Positions 21,968 through 34,119 of a DNA stretch of 64,000 nucleotides are shown here, one piece after another. The stretch covers positions 88,490,427 through 88,554,426 of the forward strand of contig NC_084472.1 of assembly GCF_027409185.1 (NCBI RefSeq), written 5' to 3'. The translations under genes and the position numbers were made by a program. Position 1 is the first letter of the stretch. Each line of letters starts with the position of its first letter. Under the pieces are notes generated by a model, which saw nothing but the letters and a program-made list of their open reading frames with translations, had not been told where the DNA came from and did no database searches. The DNA comes from Cynocephalus volans (lineage: Eukaryota > Chordata > Mammalia > Dermoptera > Cynocephalidae).

Positions 21968-24128
21968 GGAGTTCCAGTCAAGATGGCAGAATAGACAGTT
22001 TCCAGTATCACTCTCTCCCACAAATCAACCAATTTACAACTATAAAAATGTAACATCAGCCAAAGTGGGGACACTGGAGCTCAGGGGAAGAGGAGGAGAG
22101 ACATACAGAGCTCATGAAGGTGGGAGAAACCACAATGAGAGAAAGAAAAAACTGCTCTGAGTGTTTTGGGCTGTGGCCACTTTAAGGCTGGAGTTTATGA
22201 GCACAAGGAGCAGGAGCCGGCAGAAGCTGCAGCTGTGCCCTTCAGATGGAGTTACTTGGAGGTGGCAGAGGAGAAGAGGGCCTTTGCCCCAGGACAGCAA
22301 AACCACTAATAGGGTTCCCATGGACCCATGCAGGAGCAAGGAGCCAGAACAACTGAAAAAAGGGAGCCATTCAGAGGCAGGTGAATCATTGCAATGGACC
22401 AGCACATGGCCTGTCCCATGGGAAGTGTTTGGAGCACAGGCAGTTGGGGAGACGGACCCACCAGGAGAATACTGGGACACAGCAAGGACAGCCAACATGT
22501 CCCCCAATCAGCGCAGGACCATGCAGAGGAGACTTGTCAGGAATGTAGAATTGCATGGGGTGGTTTGATGAAACAACTCAGACCCAGATCAGAGTTTCTA
22601 TACAACCCATATCCACCAGGTCCCTGGAGAGTCAGAAGTACCTATAAGGTCAACCATTAAACCCTAAGCTACACAAAAGGCCTTCCCTAGGGAAACAGCA
22701 GCAAGCAGCAATTTAGCTCAACCACACAGCTCAAGTACTCGTTCCCACAGGAAGTTCCCCCATCTTAGAAGTAAGCAAAGGACAAAAAATTAGTTTTGGT
22801 CCAGGCACACTACCAGAGCCTTGGGGCCTGCCTGGGAACTGGAGGTTTGGAGCTGGGGACCAAACCCCATTTCCACATCCATGCACACCATGCCAATGCC
22901 ATGGGGCCTGCCCAGTGACCCAAGGCATGGAGAAAGGGACTGGGACCCCCTCCCATAACCAGACACACCGTGCCAGTGCCTTGGAGCCTGTCTGGGGACC
23001 TGAGTGATGGAGAAGGGGACCAGAACCCCCTCTCACAACCAGGCACACCACACCAGCACTTCAAGGTCCACCCAGTGACCTGAAGCATGGAGCCAGGGAC
23101 CAGATCCCTCTCCCACAAACAGGCATGCCACATGAGTGCCTCAGGGCCCACCTGGTGACTGGAGGCATGGAGAAGGGGATTGGATCCCTCTCCCACAACC
23201 AGGTACACCACACCAGTGCCAAGGAGCCTGTCTGGGGACCTGAGTCATGGAGAAGGGGACCAGAACCCCCTTCCACAACAAGGTACACCATGCCAATGCC
23301 TCGGGGCCCATCTGGGGACCCAAGTCATGGAGAAGGGGACTGGACCCTCCTCCCACAACCAGGCACACCATGCTAGCACCTCATGGCCCACCCAGTGACC
23401 TCAGGATGGAGCTGGGGACTAGACACCCCACCCACAACCAGGCACACTGCACCAGTGCCTCAGGGCCCACCCAGGGACCTGAGGCATGGAGAAGGGGACT
23501 GGACCCCCCTCCCACAACCAAGCACACTGTGCCAGTGCCTCAGGTCCTGCCCAGGGACCCAAAGCATGGAGCCAGTGACCAGACACTCCCCACAACCAGG
23601 CACACCACCAGAACCAGAGAGCATGCCAAAAACATCACCTCCATGTGAGTGGCTTACCACAGCCACCACAATAACCATGGCTGGAGTGCATTGACACAAG
23701 GAAAGTTACCAGCAGGATCAAGAAAAGAGGATGTCTCTCTCAACAAAGCCCGTTTCAGAGTGACAGAAGAAGCATCTGTTCTATGATAATATTGGAGAAC
23801 ATGATCACACTTCTCAGCATTGGTCAGATAATCTAGGCAACAAATCAACAGAGTAACCATCATTCTTTCAGAAGGAGAGAAGAAATCTAGGGTAATTAGA
23901 GGGGAGAGGGGGAGGGAGAGGGTGATGGGAAAGATTGGACAAGGGGCATAAAGAATAATTACAATTTATAACAATATATATGCCAGTACTATTGATTTGA
24001 TCAACATATCTCAATGTTGAACCCCACAACTATGTATAATAAATTTTGATTCAATAAGTAAAATAAATATTAAAAATAAATAAATAAATAAAATTTCTTT
24101 TATAAAAAGAAAAAAAAAAAAAAAAAAC
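21968..24128 (+). mobile_element. Composite L1-VNTR retroposon, copy 1
   Basis: It begins ggagttccagtcaagatggc, a typical mammalian L1 5' start. It then has an L1-5'UTR-like head (to about 22,795), an 80 bp VNTR (22,800-23,605) and a second L1-5'UTR-like segment with caccagcag...aaagaaaagagg landmarks (23,610-23,785). About 70 bp of L1 endonuclease-coding sequence follows (23,788-23,858), then a G-rich L1-type 3' UTR and an A-rich tail. A 7 bp duplication, ACCCCAA, flanks it (21961-21967 and 24129-24135). It has no ORF1 and almost no ORF2, so it must rely on L1 proteins in trans. Confidence 0.8.
22800..23605 (+). repeat. VNTR, about ten units of 80 bp
   Basis: Units begin near 22802, 22881, 22961, 23041, 23122, 23201, 23281, 23361, 23440 and 23520, each with a variant of aggcacaccatgccagtgcc followed by ggggacctgaggcatggaga and cccctcccacaacc. 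The period is 80 bp, which is not a multiple of three, so long frames on both strands repeat across it without coding meaning. Copy 2 of the composite has only about 1.5 units. Confidence 0.93.
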
Positions 24129-24429
24129 ACCCCAAACCAGAAGAGAATGGGATGATATGTTCAAAATCCTAAAGACAAAAATTGTCAGCCAAGAATACTA
24201 TACACAGCAAGGCCATCCTTCTAAAATGAAGGATAAAAACTGCAGGAGTTCACCACCACATGACCAGCCCTACAAAAACTTCTCAAGAGAGTACAGCACT
24301 TGGTACCTGAAAAACAACCATCACTATTATGAATACTCAAGAAAGAATAAAACACACCAATAAAACAAAAATGTAAACAATAAAGAGAAAAGAACTTTAT
24401 CTTCTACCTGAAGAAACCAACAAACACAA

Positions 24430-27400
24430 AAGATAAAAAGTAAATCAGAAATAAAGGAAGAAAAGATATTTAAAACATCCAAACAAAAATCAATAAAATG
24501 CCAGGAGTAAATCAACACCTTTCAATAATAACTCAATGTAAAAGGAATAAATTCTCTACTCAAAAGACATAGGCTGAGTGATTGGATTCAAAAGATAGAC
24601 CCAATAATATGCTGACTTCAAGAGACTCATGTCACCTGTAAAGACACACACAGACTAAGAGTGAAAGGATAGAAAAAGATGTACCATGCAAATAGAAACC
24701 CAAATGAGCTGGAGTAGCTATTCTTATATTGGATAAAATAAACTTTAAGTCATAATCATAAAAAGAAATAAAGAAGGTCAGTATATAATGATAAAGGGAT
24801 CAATCCAGCAAGAAGATATAACAATGATAAATATATATGCACCCAACATCAGAGCAGCCAGATATATAAAGCAAACACTATTAGACCTGAAGAAAGAGAT
24901 AGGCACAAATACCATAACAGTAGAGGACATGAACACCCCACTCTCAACAGTGTACAGATCATCTAGGCAAAAAATAAACAGAGAAACACTTTTGACCATT
25001 TGGACTTGCCAGACATCTACAGAACATTTCATTCAACATCCACAGAATATACATTCTTCTCATCAGCACATGGAACATTCTCCAGGATAGACCACATGTT
25101 AAGTTACAAACCAAGTTTCAACAAATTTTTTAAAATTTGAAATTATTTCATGTATTTTTTCAGACCACAATGGATTAAACTTAGAAATTAATAACAAATG
25201 AAACTCTGGAAACTATATAAATACATGGAAATTAAACAATATACTACTGAATGACATATGGATCCATGAAGAAATTAAACATGAAATCAAAAAATTTATT
25301 GAAACTAATGAAAATAATGACACATTATACCAAAACCTGTGGGATACTGCAAAAGCAGTACAAAGAGGGAATTTTATCCCAATCAATGCTTGCTTCACAA
25401 GAATGGAAAGATGGCAAATAAACAACCTAATACTTCACTTCACAGAACTAGAAAAATAAGAACAATCCAACCACAAAGTTAGTAGATGGAAATAAATAAT
25501 TAAGATTAGAGCAGAACTAAATGAAATGGAAACCCAAAAAACAATACTAAAGATCAATGAAATAAAAAGTTTGTTTTTCAAGAAGTTAATAAAATAGATA
25601 AGCCCTCAGCTAGGCTATCTAAAGAAAGTAGAGAGAAGACCCAAATAACAAAAATTAGAAATAAAAAAGGAGACATTATAACCAATACCACAGAAATACA
25701 AAGAATCATTAGAGACTATTATAAACAACTATACACCAAAAAATTTGAAAACTTGGAGGAAATGGACAAGTTTCTAGACACACACAAGCTATCAAACCTG
25801 TACCAAAAATACACAGAAAACCTGAACACACTAATACCAAAGAGACTGAAGCTGTAATCAGCAAAAAGAAAAGCCCAGGACTGGATGGCTTCACTGCAGA
25901 ATTCATCCAAATCTTTAAAGAAGAATTAATACCAATTCTCTACAAACTATTTCAAAAAATTGAAACAGAGGCCATTCTCCCCAACCCATTCTATGAGGCA
26001 AACATCACCTGGTACCAAAACCAGACAAAGATACAACAAAAAGAGAAAACTACAGGCCAATATCTTTGATGAATATAGATGCAAAAATCCTCAATAAAAT
26101 ATTATCTAATAGAATACAGCAACACATACATAAAATTATACACCACGATCAAGTGGGATTCATCCCAGGGATGCAAGGATGGTTCAACATACACAAGTCA
26201 ATAAATGTGATACACCAGATCAACAAAATCAAAGACAAAAACCATATGATTATCTCAATAGATGCTGAAAAAGCATTTGACAAAATTCAACATCCTTTCA
26301 TGATAGAGACTCTCAACAAATTAGGTATAGAAGGAATGTATCTCAACACAATTAAAGCCATATATAACAAACCTACTGCCAATATCATCCTGAATTGGGA
26401 AAAGTTGAAAGCTTTTCCCTTAAGGACAGGTACAAGACAAAGATACCCACTCTCGCCACTTCTATTCAACATAGTACTGGAAATACTAGCCAGAACAATC
26501 AGGGAAGAGAAAGAAACGAAGGGCATCGAGATTGGAAAAGATGAAATTAAATTGTCCCTGTTTGCAGATGACATCCTATATATAGAATAGCCTAAAGATT
26601 CTACAAAACCTCTTAGAGTTGATAAACAATTTCAGAAAGTTGCAGGATACAAAATGAACATACGAAAATCAGTAACATTTTTATACTCCAACAATGAAGT
26701 AGCATAAAAAGAAATCAAGAAAGCTAGCCCATTACAATAGTCACCAAAAAAATAAAATATCTAGGAATAGAGGTATCCAAGGATGTGAAAGTACTCTATG
26801 ACAAGAACTACAAATCCTTGCTGAGAGAACTTAAAGAGAACACAGAAAATGGAAAGATATTCCATGCTCTTGGATTAGAAGAATTAACATTGTGTAAATG
26901 TCCATATTACCCAAAGTGATCTACAGATTCAATGTAATCCTCATCAAAATACCAATGACATTCTTCACAAAAATGGGAAAATGAATCCTAACATTCATAT
27001 GGAACAACAAAAGACCCCAAATAGCCAAAGCAATATTGAGCAAAAAAATAAATAAAGCCAGGAACATAACACTACCTGACTTCAAACTATACTACAAAGC
27101 TATACTAATCAAAACAGCATGGTACTGGCATAAAAACAGACACATGGACCAATAGAACAGAATATAGAACGCAGAAATCAATTTATATACCTACAGCCAT
27201 CTGGTCTTCAGCAAAGGCATCAAGAACACACACTGGAGAAAAAAACTGCCTCTTCAATAAATGGTTCTGGGAAAATTGAACATCATATGTTGAAGAATGA
27301 AACTAGATTTGTACCTTTCACCATATATAAAACTCAACTCAAAATGGATTAAATAATTAAATATACATCCTGAAATTATAAATCTCCTAAAAGAAAACAT

Positions 27401-28283
27401 AGCAGAAATGCTTCAAGAATAGGACTGGGCATAGATTTTATGAATATGATCCCCAAAGCACAGACAACCAAAGGAAAAATAGACAAATGGGATTATATCA
27501 AACTAAAAAGTGTCTGCACAGCAAAAGAAACAATTAACAGAGCAAAAAGACAGACAACCAACAGAGTGGAAGAAAATATTTGCAAAATATGCATCCAACA
27601 AAGGATAAATATCCAGAATATGCAAGGAACTCAAACAACTTAACAGCAAAAAACCAAGTAACACAATTAAAATATGGGCAAAGGAGCTGAACAGGCACTT
27701 CTCAAAGGAAGATATATGAATGTCCAACAGACACATGAAAAAATGCTCAATATCACTCAGCATCCAGGAAATGCAAATTAAAACCACACTGAGATATCAT
27801 CTCACTCCAGTTAGTCTGGCTAATATCTAAATGATGGAGAATAACAAATGCTGGCAATGATGTGAAGAAAGAAGAGCCCTTATACACTATTGGTGGGACT
27901 GTAAAATGGTGCAGCCATTTTGGAAAATGGTATGGAGATTCCTCAAACAGCTACAGATAGAACTTCCATACGAACTAGCAATCCCACTGCCGGTATATAC
28001 CCAAAGGAATGGAAATCATCAGAGGGATACCTGTACCCCCATGCTTATTGCAGCTCTATTTACAATAGCCAAGAGTTGGAATCAGCCTAAATGCCCATCA
28101 TTGGATGAGTGGATAAGGAAAATGTGGTATGTCTACACAATGGAATACTACTCTGCCATAAAAAAGAATGAAATTCTGCCATTTGCAGCAGCATGGATGA
28201 ACATAGAGAAAATTATGTTAAGTGAAATAAGCCAGGCACAGAAAAAGAAATACCACATCTTCTCACTTATATGTGGGAGCTAA
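24430..28283 (+). pseudogene. Broken L1 ORF2 (endonuclease-RT)
   Basis: Separate frames carry parts of ORF2p in order. An endonuclease piece has SIQQEDITMINIYAPN near 24,800-24,850 and DMNTPLSTVYRSSRQ. An RT piece at 26,066-26,590 has the FADD catalytic box at about 26,561-26,572, just before a stop. The C-terminal piece at 27,906-28,283 ends with the usual YTMEYYSAIK...ICGS. Multiple stops and frameshifts make the protein non-functional. Human ORF2p is about 1,275 residues; the span here fits that length. Confidence 0.9.
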
Positions 28284-28473
28284 TAAAAATAAATAAATAA
28301 TTAAACAAATAAATAAAAGAAAAGAAGAAAAAAAGACACAACAACCATAATAGTTCTTTGAACTTGTTAAGAGAAGCGAATAAAACTGAGAGTGCCAGAG
28401 GTGGAATACGGGGAGAGGAAGGGGGGAAAGGGAGGAATTGGAAAATAAATAAAATTAAAAAAAATAAAAAATA

Positions 28474-30030
28474 GGGTTTCCAGTCAAGATTGCAGAATAG
28501 ACAGTCCCCAGTGTCACTCTCTCCCACAAATCAACTAATTTACAGCTATTAGAAAGCAACGATAGCCAAACTGAGGCCACTAGAGCTCAGGAGAATAGGA
28601 GGAGAGACCTATAGAGTACTTGAAAGTGGGAGAAGCCACAATGAGAGAAAGAAAAATCTGCTCCGACCTTTTCGAATCCCAGCCATTTACAGGCTGGAGC
28701 TGCTGAGTGTGCGGAGCATGAGCCAGCAAAAGCCACAGCTGTGCCCTTTGGATGAAGTTGCTCGGAGGCAGCAGGGGAGAAGAGGGCCTTGGTGGCACCT
28801 GGACCAGCAATACCACTAATAACGTTCTCATGAACCCACACAGGACCAAGGAGCCATGACAAATGAAAAAAAGGAGTCACTCAGAGCCTAGTGAGTCATC
28901 GCCAGGGACTGGAGTACAGCACATCCCATGGGAAGTGTTTGGAGCATGGGCGGTGAGGGAGATGGGCCACCAGGAGAACACTGAGACACAGCAAGGACAG
29001 CTGATCTGCCTCCCAATCAGCATAGGATCACTCAGAAGAGACTGGTCAGGAATATAGTATTGCATGAGGTGCAGTCAGATGAAAAGACTCAGGCCCAGAC
29101 CAGTGTTTCTACACAACCCAGGTGCAGCATATTTCACTAAACCCAGAAGTACCTAGAAAAGTCAACCACTAAAATCGGTGCTGCACAAAAAGTCTTCCCC
29201 AGGGAATCAACAGCAAAGCAGCAATTTAGCTCAACCACAGAGCTCAACTACTGGTCCCCAGAGTAAGTTCCACCGCTTCAGAAATATGCAAAGGAAAACA
29301 AATTAGTTCCAGTGCAGAATTTAAGTGGTGGGAACAGCAAATAATACAACACAGAACTGAAAGAAAATACAGAGTACCCATTGGGGCCCATCTGGGGCCC
29401 TGAGGCATGGAGGTGGGGAGCGGACCCCCTCCCACAACAAGGCACACTGCCAATACCATGAGGCCCACCTGGGGTCCTGAGGTATAGAGCCAGGAGCCAT
29501 CAGCAACTAGGTAAGGAGCATGCCCAAATCAGCACCTCCATGTGGGTGGCCCACCACAGCCACCACAATAACCACAGCTGCCACAAAAGCAGCTAGACAC
29601 CACAACCACCATGCAGATGGTCTGCCAGCCACTGGAGTGCATTGACACAAGGAGAGTCACCAGCAGAGGCCAAAGAAAAGAAGAGGAAGTCCCTCTCCAC
29701 AAAGCCCATTCCAGAGAGACAGAAGAAGCACCTGCTCTGTGATCACATTGGGGGACCTGAACATACCACTCAGCATTGGACAGATCATCTAGGGAACAAA
29801 TCAACAGAGTAACCATTACTCTTTCAGAAGGAAAGAAGAAATCTAGGGTTATCAGAGGTGGGAGTGGGGAGGGAGAGAGGGATGGGGAGAGATTGGACAA
29901 GGGGCATAAAGAATAAGTATGATTTATAACAATATATATGCAAGTAATATTGATTAGATCAACATATCTCAACGTTGAATCCCCAAAATATGTATAATCA
30001 ATTATGATTCAATACAAATTTTAAATAAAA
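28474..30030 (+). mobile_element. Composite L1-VNTR retroposon, copy 2
   Basis: Same head as copy 1 (gggtttccagtcaagattgc), same order of parts and same internal junctions. Its VNTR is only about 1.5 units (29,383-29,505). The second 5'UTR-like part lies at about 29,530-29,740, the endonuclease-coding relic at 29,744-29,815, and the same 3' UTR ends at ...ttatgattcaataca. It lies directly after the A-rich tail of the young L1. It has no poly(A) tail of its own at 30,030; non-element sequence follows to a poly(A) run at 30,375. Confidence 0.8.
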
Positions 30031-30408
30031 TTGTTTCCTTATATCTATTAATATACCATTTTATATTAATGGGTTTTCAAATACTGAACAAATTCTGCAT
30101 TTCTGGAATAAATCCCAGTTGGGCCTGGCTTATAATTTTCTTAATGAGGTGTTGAATTTTGCTTCCTAATATTTAATTCAACTTTTATGTGCACATTTTA
30201 AAATGAAAATATGATCATACTGTACATACCCTTTTATAATCTACTCAATAACATATCCTGACTATTTTCCAAGTCAGTAAGTATGCTTTTATAATTATTT
30301 GTGTATATATGCTGGTGTTTTGTGTTTTCCACTACCAAAATTGCTTCAATAAACATCTCTGATATATACCCTCTAAAAAAAAATGAAATAAAAATAAAAA
30401 ATAAAAAA
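30031..30408 (+). other. Probable 3'-transduced flank with poly(A) signal and tail
   Basis: The sequence differs from composite copy 1. It includes reversed old L1 ORF2-like DNA (tttctggaataaatcccagt near 30,100-30,170). AATAAA at 30348-30353 is followed 22 nt later by an A-rich tail (30,375-30,408), and then by the right copy of the 18 bp target duplication. This layout is that of an mRNA 3' end, so the segment was carried along by read-through transcription of a retroelement. Confidence 0.7.
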
Positions 30409-31762
30409 TAAAATGTTAACCAGAAATAAACTACACAAAAAAGAAAGCAGGAGTTGAGCTCTTACTATCAGATAAGGTTGAATTCAGGTCAAAAAGTAAT
30501 AAAACAAAGTATGGCACTTCCTAATGGTAAAAGGCATAATTCACAATATAGATCTAATAGTTATAAAAAATTATGCACCAGATTTAGAGCATTGACAGTC
30601 AACATTTATAAGGAAAATTATAGGAGATACCGGAAAAACAGACATAAGTGCATTGATGACTTTCAATCACCTCTCAGGGTCCATGACCAATCAACTGGAT
30701 AAAAAATAAGGCTATAGAGGAGCTAGATAATATAATTTAAAAACTAAATCTAATTTATATATCAAAATACTCATATATATCAAATGTTGATTCTCAAAAA
30801 AAGGCAGTCTGTTTTTACAAGTGCTCATGGAACATTCATAAAAATGAAATATAATTGTGTAAACAATAGTCTCTTATCACAATGCAATGAAATTAGGAAG
30901 TAATCACATCAGGCAAAATAAAAAGTACCTTTCATCTAGAAATTTTAAAACATTTTCTTAAACGATTCTGGAATTAAAGATGAAATCAAAGTAGAAATTG
31001 CAAATTTTTAGCAAATAAAAATACAAAAATATTACATATCTGAATGCATGGGATCTAGCTAAAGTTATGCTTAGATACAAAGTCGAAATAAATAAAAAGA
31101 AAAATATAAATTAGAAGAAAAATAAATGTAAGAAAAGCAGAAGAAAAAATTCATAATGATAAAATCAGAAGTTAATGAAACAAAAAAATTTTAAATGGGT
31201 AGAACCAAAAAATAAATGCAAATCTTTTTTTAATACAATAATATAGACAAACCACTACTTAACCTAATCAAAGATAAATGGGAGAATGCACAAGTATCCA
31301 AAGTAAGAATTTATTGTGGAGAGAAAATAACCACAAATACAGAGGAAATCTCATATGAAAACATGAGTAAAATGGATAGTTTTCTAGAAAGGTATAATTT
31401 ACTATAGTTGATTCAGAAGAGAAAAAATTCTAAACAGACCAGTTACCATAGAGGAAATAGGAAATTATTAAAAAAGACCCCTGAAAACCCAGGTAGGTAG
31501 TTTCATAGAGAAATTGTATAAAACCTTAAAAGAAAATTCCAATATCTTGTTTTAACTATTCCAGACCATATAAAAAGAGGCATTGTTTCCCACCAAGTAT
31601 ATCATTAATACAAACTCAACAAAGATCGCACACAAAAGGAAAGCCCAATCTCAGTTATGAATATCAACATAAAGATTCTAAATGAAATACTAATAAACAC
31701 TTCACCAGCATAAAAAGAATAAATACATCATGACCAAGTGAAGTTTCTTTTTAGTTTGTAAG

Positions 31763-32266
31763 TGTCAAAGGCAAATTGTCCACCAAACTGAGGAGGTATC
31801 TTGAGACCAAAAAAACAAAACAGGCAATTCCATGTGGTAAAACAAAGAATTTTATTAAAGGGTAATTTACCTAAGGGATGATGGATCTGGTGGGTGACAA
31901 CCCAGAGGCTTACACGATGTTTCTCTGCACTACTTCCTGGTTGAGCCAGAGTTTATACACAAAGCAGTGGAAAAAGCCAAGAGGCAATTTCTAACTAAGA
32001 AATAAGCAACCATCACTAACTCCAAAGGTCTTATGACAATGTTTATTATCTTTGATGGTCTTGTGATGCAGGTAGTCAAACCAGCTGTTGCCACACCAGT
32101 ACTTAATCATTAGTTCCCTTCTTTATAGTCAGAAAGTCGTTTCTAACTATTGTTTTAAGTACCTTACTCCTAGTTATTGTGTAACTTTTGTGGGCAAGAT
32201 TCATACAAAGGACATGGCAAGTGGTAAAGGCTTCAAGATGGAGTAAGTTATGCTCACAGTCTCATG
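31763..32266 (-). mobile_element. Solo retroviral LTR, reverse orientation
   Basis: About 500 bp interrupts old L1M ORF2 sequence, which resumes at ggtccaatattaggaaatct. It starts with TGTCAAAGG on the plus strand, has a reversed poly(A) signal (attttattaaag near 31,850) and is flanked by GTAAG at 31758-31762 and 32267-32271. Only the LTR is left. The retroviral family is not determined. Confidence 0.6.
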
Positions 32267-33064
32267 GTAAGTATGGTCCAATATTAGGAAATCTATTTCT
32301 ATAGAAATCTATTACTATTATTCATCACAAGGAGAAAAATTATATACTCATTTCTAAAAAAGCTACTAAAGGCATTTAAAAAATTCCAAATCCATTCTCG
32401 ATGTAAATTCTTAACAGGAATATATAGATGCATCCTTAACATGATAAAATAGACTTATTTCAAACACAATGACAGAATCTGTTTAATGCAGAAACACTCA
32501 AAGCACTCATTAAATTCAGGACAAGATAAGTATTGTCTTAAACAATATAATTCAATCAAAGATACATGTTTAAACATTGAAAAGGAGGAGGTAAAACTGT
32601 TGTTATTTAAATGTGATGTAATTGTATAATAGAATCCCCCCCCCAAATAAAATAAAACATCAAAATAAATAAATAAACGAATTCAGTACAGTGCTTGGAT
32701 ATGAAATTATCGCCAAATACCAATACAAATCCAGTGCTTCAGAAAACAAAAATAACCAGCTACAAGATACAATAGAGAAGAAATCACCTTACTTATAATA
32801 GTAACAAAAATAAAATATCTAGTGATAAAGAAGTACGCAAAATCTATGTGTAGAAAACCTTTAAATACTAAAGAACAAAAAAGAATTTTCAACAAATGGA
32901 AAGATATACCAAGCTCTTAGATACAAAAGACTAACTTCATAAAGATGACAGTTCTCTTTACCTATAATTTTAACATGATACCAAGAAAAATACCAGGAGA
33001 ATTTTTATACTATATAAGCTGATTCTTAACGTTTGTATGGAAAAAATAAACAAAAATATTTAGT

Positions 33065-33205
33065 TGAAGTGATGGAAATGCTAATTACTCTGATTTGCTC
33101 ATCATACATTGTATACATGTATTGAAATATAACTCTGTACCCCACATGTATGTACAATTGTTACTCGTCAATTTAAAAAATAATAAAAATCGCAATAAAA
33201 AATAT
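33065..33205 (+). mobile_element. L1 3' tail, heavily truncated
   Basis: About 140 bp of L1 3' UTR (tgatggaaatgctaattactctgatttg... reduced to the last part, with ctctgtaccccacatgta and an A-rich end) inserted into the old L1M. AAAATATT-like duplication on both sides. Confidence 0.6.
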
Positions 33206-34119
33206 TCAGGAAAATGCTGAAAAAAATAGAATAATAAAGGGGCATTAGTATTACTTGGCAATAAAACATATTTTAACCCTACAAAAGTTAAAATAGTATA
33301 GTACTGGAGCATAGCAAGATAGGAGATAAATGGAACAGAACAGAAAGTTCAGAAATAACCCAAATTTTCTGAGTAATATAGTATGTAATAAAAGTAGCAT
33401 TTCAAACTAGTGAGGGAAAAATAACATAATCAATAACTAAACTGATAGCCTATTGGAAATGAAATTAAGGTCCATCTCTGCTTCCTAGATTACAACAGGA
33501 TAAATTCAGAGATTTAAATGTAAAATATGAAATCACAGAAGTACTATCATAGGAAAATTATTTAATAATCTTGAAGTACAGAACACTTTTCTAACTATGA
33601 AAATTCAGAAGCTATAAGAGGAAAATACTGATTAATCTAAGTACACAGAAAAAAAAATCTGCAAAGCAAAAACCATCATAAACAAAGTCAAAAGACAAAC
33701 AGTAAACTGCAAAAAATAATTTCAACTCATATCACAAGTAATATGAGTATTCCCTACTGTATAAAGAGACTCCATAAACAATAAGAACAGACCAATAATC
33801 TATTCCAAAAATGGAAAAAGGATATGAACATAAAATTTGCATAGAAAAGATACAAATGGCTTTTAAACATATTAAAGATAGTCAATCTCATTCACAGAGG
33901 AAATACAAATGTTAACTACACTTTTTCATCTATCAGTTGATAATGATTGAAAAAGACTGATAACACACTGGGGTTAATGAGGGTGTGGGAAACAGGTGCT
34001 TTCATACATCATCAGTGGGAGCAATGTAAATCATCCTAACTTCTGTGGAAGGCAATTTGACAATTTTTATCAAGATTATATATGCACATAACCTTTGACA
34101 GAGCAAGTTCTCTTCTGTC

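Larger units (their letters stand above)
21243..24320 (+). pseudogene. Broken L1 ORF1 split by a composite retroposon
   Basis: ORF1 homology runs 21,243-21,967 and resumes at 24,136-24,320 on the far side of the insertion. The frame has an early stop (near 21,375), a frameshift in an A-run at about 21,590-21,610, and then the 2.16 kb insertion in the C-terminal domain. Relative to the intact copy at 18.5 kb, the missing boundary matches exactly (ttttcatcagaaacccca joined to aaaccagaagagaatggg). The resumed part ends in the ORF1 C-terminus (QPSLL stop). Confidence 0.85.
20388..28473 (+). mobile_element. Near full-length young L1, interrupted
   Basis: It comprises a 5' UTR of about 850 bp (20,388-21,240), an ORF1 remnant, an inter-ORF spacer, an ORF2 remnant, and a purine-rich 3' UTR with an A-rich tail (28,284-28,473). 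Removing the composite inserted at 21,968-24,128 leaves about 5.9 kb, close to full L1 length. An 18 bp duplication with one mismatch (TAAAATGTTGACCAGAAA at 20370-20387, TAAAATGTTAACCAGAAA at 30409-30426) brackets the L1 together with 1.9 kb of extra sequence after its tail. Both ORFs are frameshifted. Confidence 0.85.
17400..34110 (+). mobile_element. Old L1M element split by nested insertions
   Basis: Decayed L1 sequence on the plus strand runs in order. ORF1-like coding ends near 18,237. An ORF1-ORF2 spacer and endonuclease start (tgtaaatgaataaacttacc) lie near 20,140-20,300. ORF2 resumes at about 30,430 (aagaaagcaggagttgagct...aataaggttgaattca), and RT and C-terminal parts continue to about 34,110. 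The pieces align with consecutive parts of one L1, so a single ancestral element was split. Insertions inside it are 18,246-19,451 (L1 ORF1), about 20,305 onward (MIR), 20,388-30,408 (young L1 block), 31,763-32,266 (LTR) and 33,065-33,205 (L1 tail). All reading frames are broken. Confidence 0.75.

Noticed and set aside
22112-22507. 131-codon antisense frame in composite copy 1
   Set aside because: Copy 2 does not keep the same frame, so there is no sign of selection.
22800-23605. CRISPR-like array
   Set aside because: Units are contiguous 80 bp tandem copies without unique spacers, in a mammalian retroelement.
22810-23699. Many overlapping frames on both strands in the VNTR
   Set aside because: An 80 bp period without stops yields cyclic frames; not coding evidence.
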